Shown here in pieces: positions 36,795 to 45,244 of a stretch of 64,000 nt of DNA. Within the stretch, counting starts at the first letter, position 1, and each line of letters starts with the position of its first letter. The notes below the pieces were generated by a model, which saw only the letters and a list, made by a program, of their open reading frames with translations, searched no databases and was not told the DNA's origin. This DNA comes from Chrysoporthe austroafricana (Eukaryota > Ascomycota > Sordariomycetes > Diaporthales > Cryphonectriaceae). Location of the stretch: assembly GCA_001051155.2 (NCBI GenBank), contig JYIP02000003.1, positions 1 to 64,000 on the forward strand, written 5' to 3'. The position numbers and the translations under genes are program-made.

Positions 36795-38515
36795 ATACTC
36801 TTATATAAGGGTATGAATTTAATACTTGGAATTATTTATATTCTATACCGCTATTTAATAATTAATACAAAATAAATATTAATAAAATTTTCTTTATAAT
36901 TATTATTATTTTATAATATTTTTTTTAATATTAATTATATTTTAATAATATTTATAAATAATTAATATAAATAATAAAAATATTAATTAAAATTTTTTAA
37001 ATATATATATAAATTATTTAATTTTATAAATATATATATATAAATAATTATATATATAATAAATATAAATAATAAGCTTTATAATAATATATTTATATAA
37101 TATAAAAAGCTTAAATAATTAAAAAAAAAAATTAATAAATAAATAATATTAGAATTATTATATTTAAATAATTAAAAGAAAAAAAATTAATAAATAAATA
37201 ATATTAAAATTTTATTTTTTAATATTTTAATAATTATATAAATTATAAAATTAAAATTATTNTTATAATTATTATAAATTATATTTATATATAAAAAATA
37301 TAAATATATATATATAAATATATATATAAATAATATAAAAAGCTTAAATAATTAAAAGAAAGAAAATTAATAAATAAATAATATTAAAACTTTATTTTTT
37401 AATATTTTAATAATTATATAAATAAAAATTATTATTTTTAAATAAATAAATTAAAAAAATATTTATATTAAAATTAAATATTATTTAATTATTTATAAAT
37501 ATTTATATCGAATATTAATATTTAATTATAATAAAAAATATTTAAAAAAAATAAAAATTTTAAATATATATATTTTATTTTTTATTTATATAAAAAAATA
37601 AATATTAATATAAAATAAATATTAATATAAAATAAATATAAATATATATAAATTAAAAATAAATATTTAATTTAAATAATTATATAAATATAAATAAAAA
37701 TAAAATAAAAAAAAATTAATTTTTATTATATTAATTATTATATAATTATTATTTTTTTTTTATTTTTTTTAAATATTTTTTATTATAATTAAATATTAAT
37801 ATTCGATATAAATATTTATAAATAATTAAATAATATTTAATTTTAATATAAATATTTTTTTAATTTATTTATTTAAAAATAATAAAAAAATAATTATTAT
37901 AATAAGCTTTATATTATATAAACTTATTATTTATTATTTATATAATTATTAAAATATTAAAAAATAAAGTTTTAATATTATTTATTTATTAATTTTTAAA
38001 GAAAATTAATAAATTCGAAAAATATAATAAATATATATATAAATATATATATATAAATATAAAAAATATATATTTATATTAAATATTATTAATATTATAT
38101 TTATTAAAATTAAAATATTAAATATATTAATAATTTTATAATTTTTTATTTTAAAATTATAATAAATAAATAATTAAAAAAAAGAAAATTAATAAATTTC
38201 TTTTTATATTATTTATATATATATTTATATATTATTATAAAGCTTATTATTTATATATTTATTATATTAATTATTTATAAATTAATATATTAAAAAATAT
38301 TTAAATTATTAATAATATAATTTTTAATTTAATTAATAATAATAATTTAAAATTATTTTTAAAATATAATTTATATTATTTATTATATTATTAAATATAA
38401 TAATAAAAAAAAATTTATAAATTTATTATTTAAAAATATTTATAGCATTTATTAATGCAACTTATAAATATTAAATAAAAGGTTAAATATTTCGGCTTAA
38501 TACTCTAGTAATAAG
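36795..38515. repeat. A/T island A (relic element)
   Basis: About 1.7 kb of nearly pure A and T, bounded sharply by normal-GC sequence. Its ends match those of the island at 41290-41755: the left end begins with ctcttatataa, and the right end has tttattaatgcaa, then gttaaatatttcgg. The two islands are therefore copies of one repeat, probably a transposon relic driven to saturation by RIP. An undetermined base (n) lies at 37262. No coding content. Confidence 0.75.
37365..37995. repeat. Long inverted repeat within A/T island A
   Basis: The left arm (about 37365-37558) is the reverse complement of the right arm (about 37750-37995). The best block is over 100 bp without mismatch and includes the only GC-bearing point, tatcgaa at about 37508, matched by ttcgata at about 37802. 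The right arm carries an extra segment of about 50 bp near 37885-37935. The centre is near 37655. Confidence 0.85.
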
Positions 38516-38816
38516 GAAACTCGGCCCTTCTCTACGGCCAAACAGACCCTTACGCGTCCGTGCACTTATCAGTTCGCATAAGCGCGCATTGCAGCTGAGG
38601 CGGGGACGGATCGAACTGTACAACTGTACTATCTGACGCCACCCAACTCAGCGATCAGCCATTTTGGCGGTGTGACCGTGACCGCTCCTTCTGGCATGTA
38701 GGAAGAGTCCGAAGGGAGTTAGACTGTCTGAGCATAAGGTACTCCATTTTGCCCTCGCTCTCTGCACCGTGCTGCACTTGACCTCTGTCAAGCATGCCCT
38801 CTGTCAACTGTCAATC

Positions 38817-39466
38817 ATGGCCTCCCTCCTCACCGCAATCACCTTCCTGCTTGCCCTCAGCATCAGCATCAACCTCACATCCGCCGCGCACGCCGGCTTC
38901 CACGTCCAGTTCCCATGGATGTCCCGCGGTCCAAACCCCAGGACCCGGCCAGAGATAGATCGGTACAACCCTTTCTGCCGTACGTTCCCGTCCGTCTCCG
39001 GTCCAGTAGCGTAGGCTGATATAGAGAAGGGGAGATAATTCACAACCCCCAACGATACTCCCGCCGCTCCCGCAGTTTCCTCTCGTTCTCCGGCCATCCC
39101 GGGGACCTTGTAACGGCCCTCTATACCCGGAATAGAGTGCCAAGGAAGAGAGACGACTTCCCCTATATCATCCTGCAGGATGTGCCCATCCAGCCTTCGG
39201 GGCAGCTGTGTGTAAACGTCACGATACCATTTCAGACCGAGGTCGACGAGATGGGAGTCATGTACTTCGAGGCGAGGGATCCGAGGACGGGGAATGTGGA
39301 ACACCATGTCAGTTGCTCCGACTTGCAAATAGTAGAGCTGATGCTGATGCAAAGGTAGTGCTCCGACGTCAAGATGGCTGACAAAGAGGCTCTTCCGGAG
39401 GAACATCCGGCTATGTGTGCGGCTGACAACGAGACGCTTATCCCGATGCCGGATGAGTACCTGTAG
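38817..39466 (+). CDS. Small secreted protein, possibly X325/BIM1-like (copper-binding)
   Basis: The ATG at 38817 starts a signal peptide (ASLLTAITFLLALSISINLT..AA) that would expose an N-terminal His (HAGFHVQFPW). Exon 1 ends near 38989; the intron to 39075 has a weak donor, and its exact start is uncertain. Exon 2 is 39076-39307. A clear 51-bp intron, 39308-39358 (gtcagt..gtag), removes a stop. Exon 3, 39359-39466, starts CSDVKMAD. Paired Cys residues (PFC, QLCV, HHC, AMC), an N-terminal His and the C-terminal C(S)DV block fit the X325/BIM1-like family of LPMO-fold copper proteins, but identity looks low. Mature size is about 130 residues. It lies next to the repeat precursor. Confidence 0.5.
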
Positions 39467-39611
39467 ATACAGGCTGGAGAGCTATCATGTCCTGCAAATG
39501 TCATGTGTGGTTCGCTTCTAAACGTGCAACTTTGCGCCCCTCCCTCATCTTAACGTACAATGGCTCAACGCAACGGCACTCTATTAGCTTGAAATGAAGT
39601 AGATATCCAGC

Positions 39612-40015
39612 TTGCTAGCTCCTTTATTCGTTTCTATCAAATCCAGAGTAATCATCGTAATGCTACTGCTATCTATAGCGTGTCCGACTGAACGATCTGC
39701 CGCCGACGCGCTGGTGTACCTGCCCAACGGGATTGCTAGCCCAACTGAAGAAGCCTACCTAGCTAGAAGACGACGTAATCATCAGATATACTCCATCCTA
39801 GATCAACGTAGATTTATCTCGGATCGCTAACCTCGAGAAAGCTAATGAGGCAGCGTCAGAGCGAAAGCAGCGTAATAAAAAGCAAATTGCTCGTGAAGAG
39901 CGTCGAGGAAGAGAGCGATCCGGTCTTAGTCGCCAGGCTCTAGCGCGCTGTACAAGGTGTAGAGAGGCTGGACATAACACAAGTACGTGCAGAAAAAATA
40001 CCCAAGATACTGCTT
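39612..40015 (+). pseudogene. Tail of a DDE transposase with zinc knuckle
   Basis: A plus-strand fragment, with one frame change near 39815, ends in a Lys/Arg/Glu-rich helix and then CTRCREAGHNTSTC (about 39948-39989), a C-x2-C-x4-H-x4-C knuckle. Fungal pogo/Tc1-type transposases commonly end in this way. The catalytic domain and terminal repeats are missing. It lies between the small secreted protein and the repeat precursor, so it is a truncated relic, not part of the peptide system. Confidence 0.6.
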
Positions 40016-40219
40016 GATATACTCGTGTATATATATGTATACTGCTATGTAACGAACGTGGTGAAAAGAATACGCTCAAAGAGAGCGCAAAGTTGGTGGG
40101 TTGCGGCGCTCGCCTGTGGAATACGTTATAGACGTTTGAAAAGCTCGTTCCATACGAGACTTCAGTTATCCGCAGCGGAGCGGTAGACGTGCAGGTTCTC
40201 GTCATTGTCACTCCTGTAT

Positions 40220-40924
40220 TTATGCGATCTCATCCTCATCTACTCCGTAGGTGTGGCGCTTCTCGTGAGCGACCTCATCTTCATCCACTCCGTAGGTGTG
40301 GCGCTTCTCGTGAGCGACCTCATCTTCATCCACTCCGTAGGTATGGCGCTTTGCGATCTCATCTTCATCCACTCCGTAGGTGTGGCGCTTTGCGATCTCA
40401 TCTTCGGCCACTCCGTAGGTGTGGCGCTTTGCGATCTCGTCTTCGTCCACTCCGTAAGTGTGGCGCTTTGCGATCTCATCTGCATCCACTCCGTAGGTAT
40501 GGCGCTTTGTGATCTCGTCTTCATCCACTCCGTAAGTGTGGCGCTTTGCGATCTCATCTTCGGCCACTCCGTAGGTATGGCGCTTTGCGATCTCATCTTC
40601 GGCCACTCCGTAGGTATGGCGCTTTGCGATCTCGTCTTCATCCACTCCATAAGTGTGGCGCTTTGCGATCTCATCTGCATCCACTCCGTAGGTATGGCGC
40701 TTTGCGATCTCGTCTTCATCCACTCCGTAGGTGTGGCGCTTTGCGATCTCGTCTTCATCCACTCCGTAGGTGTGCCGTTTCCCCACCGTGTTAGAGCGAT
40801 AGACATGGCTGATCGACTCATCAGCGCGGCGAGCCAAATCAGCAGCGGGAACCGCTGCGGACTGGACAGGGAGGATGTTCAGGCCGAGGCTGGCGAGGCT
40901 GAGCAGAGTGATGGTGAATTGCAT
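40220..40924 (-). CDS. Kex2-processed repeat precursor, dikaritin-type RiPP candidate
   Basis: Single exon, 234 residues, starting at ATG 40924. Residues 1-22 form a signal peptide (MQFTITLLSLASLGLNILPV..), followed by a short propeptide to residue 48. Then 14 tandem units follow, each beginning Lys-Arg and mostly reading HTYGVDEDEIA; the gene stops directly after the last one. HTYGV is identical in all 14, while the tail varies (VAEDEIA, VDADEIA, DEIT; units 12 and 13 end DEDEVAHE). Lys-Arg is the Kex2 cleavage site of the Golgi, so the product would be 14 secreted short peptides. UstA-like precursors of ustiloxins and phomopsins have this architecture, and an UstYa homolog and tyrosinase lie within 4 kb. 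The core has no Cys. A pheromone precursor or cell-surface repellent is the alternative. Confidence 0.85.
   Translation of the reverse strand: MQFTITLLSLASLGLNILPVQSAAVPAADLARRADESISHVYRSNTVGKRHTYGVDEDEIAKRHTYGVDEDEIAKRHTYGVDADEIAKRHTYGVDEDEIAKRHTYGVAEDEIAKRHTYGVAEDEIAKRHTYGVDEDEITKRHTYGVDADEIAKRHTYGVDEDEIAKRHTYGVAEDEIAKRHTYGVDEDEIAKRHTYGVDEDEVAHEKRHTYGVDEDEVAHEKRHTYGVDEDEIA
40223..40780 (-). repeat. 39/45-bp coding tandem repeat (14 units)
   Basis: Twelve units of 39 bp and two of 45 bp make up the precursor array. The DNA is near-identical between units, with differences mostly in tail codons. Despite being repetitive, the array has normal GC and no stop, unlike the neighbouring repeats. 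Confidence 0.95.
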
Positions 40925-41289
40925 TGTTACAGTTTGGCGATGATTGGATGCTTTCGTTAGACGAGGCGAAGAGGTGGTTCGTTGATCAGATGTTGTTAAT
41001 GCTCGTCGTGCTCTTGGGAATTTATGCGTTTCGAGATCTGAAGGAGAACTGCGTACAGAAGGGATATCCGTAAGACGATCAATGTCTGCTATCCACTTGG
41101 TGGCTGGAACTTCAGCTCCACCAATGTAGTTACGATTCTAACCAACAAGGAGAGTTAGGGGGTCGTCTGGTCAACTATCGCGACTAAAAAGGGAGGACTA
41201 GCGTATGCTTCAGCTACAGTGTATAATGCGATCCGCTAGATAGTTGGCGGTGTGGAAGTGAGGTCGGCATTATTCGCTAATGCTAAGAA
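40925..41289. promoter_or_regulatory. Upstream region of the precursor gene
   Basis: 365 bp of normal-GC sequence between the precursor start and A/T island B. It presumably holds the promoter, but I see no motif I would name. Confidence 0.4.
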
Positions 41290-41755
41290 CTTACTCTTAT
41301 ATAAAAGTATATATTTAACTTTTAAAAATATTTATATTTATACCGCAATTTACCGATTAATATAAAATAAATAATAATATCTTTTTTTAATTATTTATAT
41401 TTTATTATAATTTAATTAATATTAATTAATTATTTATATTTAAATTTTTAATATATAATAAAATATTTTTTATTTAAACTTTATAAATTTTTTATAATAT
41501 ATTATTAATAATTAAAATAATATAAAATTAAATAAATATAAATAAAATTAATATTATTATATTAAATAAAAATAAAATAAAAATTTAATTAATAATATTA
41601 TTTTAAAATTATTATAAAATAAAAATTTATTATTATTATAATAATTAAAAAAGAAAATTTATAAATTTATTATTTGAAAAAAAATAAAGTATTTATTAAT
41701 GCAATTTATAAATACTTAACAGGGGTTTAAATATTTCGGCCTGATATCCCAGTAA
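41290..41755. repeat. A/T island B (relic element)
   Basis: About 465 bp of nearly pure A/T with the same two ends as island A: ctcttatataa on the left; tttattaatgcaa and aatatttcgg on the right. It is shorter, so either internally deleted or a different size class. Islands A and B face the same way and bracket the secreted protein, transposase tail and precursor. Confidence 0.72.
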
Positions 41756-42587
41756 ACCAGAGTTAGCCCGAGCTTCTTTCGATCCTTTTAAATTCCTATC
41801 AGCTTTTAGCGGGGCCAGGCGGAAGCCGGCAAGGTTCCAGTGATGAGCCAGCCCCGCGCGTGGCACGTCTACGGTTAGACTGCCAAGTCTTTGGAAAAGC
41901 TTATTTTGACAACATTTACTTAGCGAAGCTTATTTTGACAACATTTACTTGGCAGCAAGTGAGACACCGTACAATGACACAATACGTAATAGATTGATGC
42001 CACTCTATATCATGCCATGCTGTGCTGATCGGTAATATGGGCATATGGGTTCAGAAAGGGGCTGAATTGACACGCCTTAACACCCTTACCAAGGTGTTAT
42101 CTGCTTCTGTCCTGCAGTCATAAATCCTTTAGATCCTCTCGAGGGCATCTATCCACTTCCGAAGGAGCTTCGCATATTACTTCTTATCTTGTTTCCACTT
42201 ATCTCTTTGGGCCTGACCGTAAAAGGGGCGCGATAACCTGTCACGCGAGCCTTAATTATTAATAGCCTCAAGGGTGATCCCGGTGTACTTTTGTTCTGAG
42301 TAGGATAGTATTTGTGGAGCCACAAACTGCCTTGTGTGTGCTTCTCTGCTTACTGGTGCTCTCCACGTCATCGACGAAATCCTTCGAATAAGGGCTCTGG
42401 TGAATAGAGCATCTCGAAAGCTGCGTCTCCTCCTACCCCTCTCTTCGGGACCATCGCGACTTGCCCACCCAAGTGAGAGCGGATACAGCCATAGCTGTGC
42501 TAAACACTATTAGCCCGCTCCTGATGCTGAACAAGATCCTCGTCTCCCTCTGCTATCCTCAACGCACCACCCTACCAGCACATCAAG
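41756..42587. other. Intergenic, upstream of the UstYa-like gene
   Basis: About 830 bp of normal-GC, non-coding-looking sequence. It contains a perfect 25-bp direct repeat (listed separately) and a pyrimidine-rich stretch before the start codon. Confidence 0.5.
41897..41950. promoter_or_regulatory. 25-bp direct repeat upstream of the UstYa-like gene
   Basis: The 25 bp aagcttattttgacaacatt(tactt) occur at 41897-41921 and again at 41926-41950, a 29-bp period with no mismatch, about 640 bp before the UstYa start. Repeats spaced near three helical turns suit a bound regulator, but a simple duplication is equally possible. Confidence 0.4.
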
Positions 42588-43260
42588 ATGTTCCCCAAGT
42601 CCCCGACAGCCCAATTATGCGGCCCCTCCCTCGGCCTACTCGCAGCGCTGAGCGTATGCCTCGTCCTGAATCTGGGCGCCCTCCTCTTCTCCCTCAGCAT
42701 CTTAACGCGCGGAACGCGGGGATACAGTGCGCCATATCCCAGCTTCTCCTCACACTCATGACTAACGCACAGTAGCCTACCTCACCGGCGACCGACCTCG
42801 CGAGCTCCCCCTAAAGGTTCGCACCATCCAAGCCGCCTTCCACGACGACCCCTCCCACTACGGGATGGAAGGCATCACGGCCACGGCTGAATGGAACGCG
42901 ATCCGCCCTCCCGGCAATGGCTTCGTTTTTCTAGGGGAGGAGCACTTCGCATTTGGTGTGTCGATGTGGCACCAGATGCACTGCCTTAACCACATCCGCG
43001 CGGTGCTTGTCAACGGGGACGACGGGTCGGACCATACGGCGCACTGCTTCCATTACCTACGGCAGGGCATTCTCTGCGCCGCCGACACAACCCTAGAGCC
43101 GGGCGGCACGAGCATGAAATTGGCTAATGGGGATAAAGTCGCTGCGGGCGGAGAAACTGTGCATACCTGCCGGGACTGGAGACAGGTGCATGATTGGATG
43201 GAGAGCCAGCATGAGGAGTGGACACCGGACATGTATGAGAGGATTAAGGAGTCTAGTTAA
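42588..43260 (+). CDS. UstYa-family (DUF3328) oxidase
   Basis: Two exons, 42588-42726 and 42773-43260, with a 46-bp intron (gtgcgc..cacag, branch ctaac), give 208 residues. A membrane anchor spans about 13-36 (SLGLLAALSVCLVLNLGALL). The two hallmark HxxHC motifs are HQMHC at 113-117 and HTAHC at 134-138, the latter followed by YLRQ and the conserved CxAD(T)TLEP. UstYa-type proteins catalyse oxidative cyclisation of ribosomal peptides (ustiloxin, phomopsin, asperipin) in the secretory pathway, often in pairs; only one copy is in this window. It is tail-to-tail with the tyrosinase, 230 bp apart. It appears intact. Confidence 0.9.
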
Positions 43261-43490
43261 TATAGTGGGTATAGGATGGGAATATAAAGATGATGCGTCG
43301 TATGAGAACTGGACAACTATTCTTTGGGTTTTGTGTAGGAGAGTACGTAGTTATGTGCGCAGAACCAGTTGAGCAGGGCACCTCGCTTCTCGTTTCTCTT
43401 TACCAAGAACGAGAAGCCAGGTAAGTGGCCGTGGGGGAGCAAGGTGGGGCGGAAGTCCAACTCGAGTGAATGTGACCCGTCTAATACCCG

Positions 43491-44770
43491 TCACTCGTCG
43501 TCCGTATACCGATAACATAACGGCCAACCCTCCGTATCAAAGACGCTCCTCGGTGTCACGGGCACACTCTGAACGTCGAAAGGCATCTGATGGTCTGCGT
43601 GCGCGTCAAGGTCGTAGTGTGCGTTGGTCATATTGTGCGGGGATAGGGGCATGCCGGAGAAGGCGGCGAAGTTGGATGGGTGGTGGCGCTGCCACTGTAC
43701 AACTCATGTCAGCCACGTTGTACTGCAGCAAACATATAAGCGGGGCAACTAGCATGGGGTTCGGGGGCGCACCTCACTCCACAACCGGTCAAGTTGCGCA
43801 TGATGCAGCCAAAAGAGCGGGTCATTAGGCGTGAAGCTAGATGCCATGCCCTGGCAATCCTCCTCCAGCAAGACCTTCGGGCAGTCTCCCGCCAAGTCGC
43901 CCCCAACGAAATTGTGTACGTGGTTGTGCATTAGTGTCATTGCGTGCTGGAACCTGAAAAAGTCGCCCGTAGTTTGCTCGGTCGAGTTGCGCACAAAGTC
44001 CGGGCCGAGGGTACGGTTTTGAGGCAGCTCATGGGGGAACCAGCCGGTTATGAGCGTCAGGTTCCTCCGCAGCGGGTGGGGGATCGGCCAGGCAAGCTCG
44101 AAATTATCAGTGGACGGGGCAAAAGCGCCGGTGGTGACGGTACAGTCCGCTTCGGGGGAGGAATCGCAGTCCCCCGTTCCACCCAGCCCGTACTCTGGTG
44201 AGTCCTCGAACACTGGCGAGCTGAACAGGTCTGCGTGATCGCGCGACCAGTCCCAGTATGGTGTTGGCCCGCTGTACCCGCAAGTGTTGCGGAGGGAGGT
44301 GTCGAATAGGTAGGTGAACCAGCGGTCTGCGCTTTGTAAGTATGTGCTTGGGGGGGGGAAGGAGGGACGGAACGAACGCCACGGCAAAAAGTAGGCATTC
44401 CTATGCGCGCTGTGCTCCACTAATGCGTGCGAGTAAGAGAAGTCGTCGTACAGGCTCCTCTTCCCCTCAAGTACCGTCTGGTCCTTCGTCAAGGATAGCC
44501 GTTCGTGTTGTATGCTTGCCAAGCACTACTCGGCATTAGCAACGTACGCGTTACATACGGGGAGGAAGAAGGGCGCACCTTAACAGCTCTCACCCACTCG
44601 GCTTTCTCGCTATGCGTTAACGTCCGCCATTCTTTGCGTGTCAGCAGCTTGCTGCACTTTTGTGGTTGTCCCTGGTCCCATTGCTGCGCATATGAGAGGT
44701 GAGCGCTGGGGAGGACGGCGAGGACGGCGAGTACGCAGAGGAATATAATCGAACGGCCCATGGCTATCAT
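43491..44770 (-). CDS. Secreted tyrosinase (UstQ-like)
   Basis: Four exons: 44770-44579, 44525-44378, 44326-43773 and 43694-43491 (introns of 53, 51 and 78 bp), giving 365 residues. The signal peptide is MIAMGRSIIFLCVLAVLAVL. Copper A: His97, His102 or His105, and His114, the last recreated by splicing (YFLPW then HRWF). Copper B: His247 and His251 in HNHVH, and His288/289 in FWLHHAQLDRLW. The CGYSGPTPYWDW block is typical of the family. The splice at 44377 uses gttcgt, an unusual donor, but no other choice restores WHR. In ustiloxin clusters a tyrosinase (UstQ) works on the precursor tyrosine; here the peptide has one Tyr per unit. The gene is divergent from the methyltransferase. Confidence 0.9.
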
Positions 44771-45244
44771 TTAGCTAGGAATCAAATAAAAGCAGGCACG
44801 GAGGAGAGGTTGCGATAGTCGCAATATGAAATGAAAGCCTAAATAGTCAGCTTACTGTGCATGATAGAAGAAGCCTGGCCAGCATGCTTGTGATCGGCCA
44901 TTACCATTGATGCGGAGCATGCCAGACTCCACCGCCTTCTAGATTGAGAATTACTATTCGCACCCTAACTTTTTGCTACCCGTACCCCAGGTGTAACAGG
45001 CTAGGCCTCTGATAGACGAGGCTGCGCCTCGTCCCAAAGCTGGTCCAAGCGTTGGTGTCTAACGATGCCCTTATCTCGGACAGCGGGGCAGCCATTGCGG
45101 CAGCTCCTTTTCTTCTTGAGGCCAAGAATGAAACGCACTGCGCTCGTGTTGCTTTCCCGCTCTTCCGCCCTCCTCCCCTTGTGCTACTAACAGCAAGAAC
45201 CAACCCTTCCCACCCACGTCCATCTTGAAGCCACAAGCACAACG
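44771..45244. promoter_or_regulatory. Shared divergent promoter, tyrosinase / methyltransferase
   Basis: 474 bp between two outward-facing starts, so the two genes are likely co-regulated. gcatgc occurs twice, near 44881 and 44918 (…agcatgc… / …gcatgcc…). No binding protein can be named; no regulator gene is seen nearby. Confidence 0.5.

Noticed and set aside
39308..39358. Stop at 39356-39358 as the true end of the small secreted protein
   Set aside because: A 51-bp GT..AG intron with a ctgat branch removes it and restores a conserved Cys-containing C-terminus.
40223..40780. Regular repeats resembling a CRISPR array
   Set aside because: The units are contiguous coding repeats with no unique spacers, in a eukaryotic genome.
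40205..40960. Long plus-strand and second minus-strand frames over the peptide repeat array
   Set aside because: They are shadows of the periodic precursor sequence; only the 40924-to-40220 frame has a signal peptide and Lys-Arg units.
44326..44378. Unspliced reading of the tyrosinase through 44377-44327
   Set aside because: It stays open but inserts 17 residues and destroys the copper-A WHR motif; splicing restores it.
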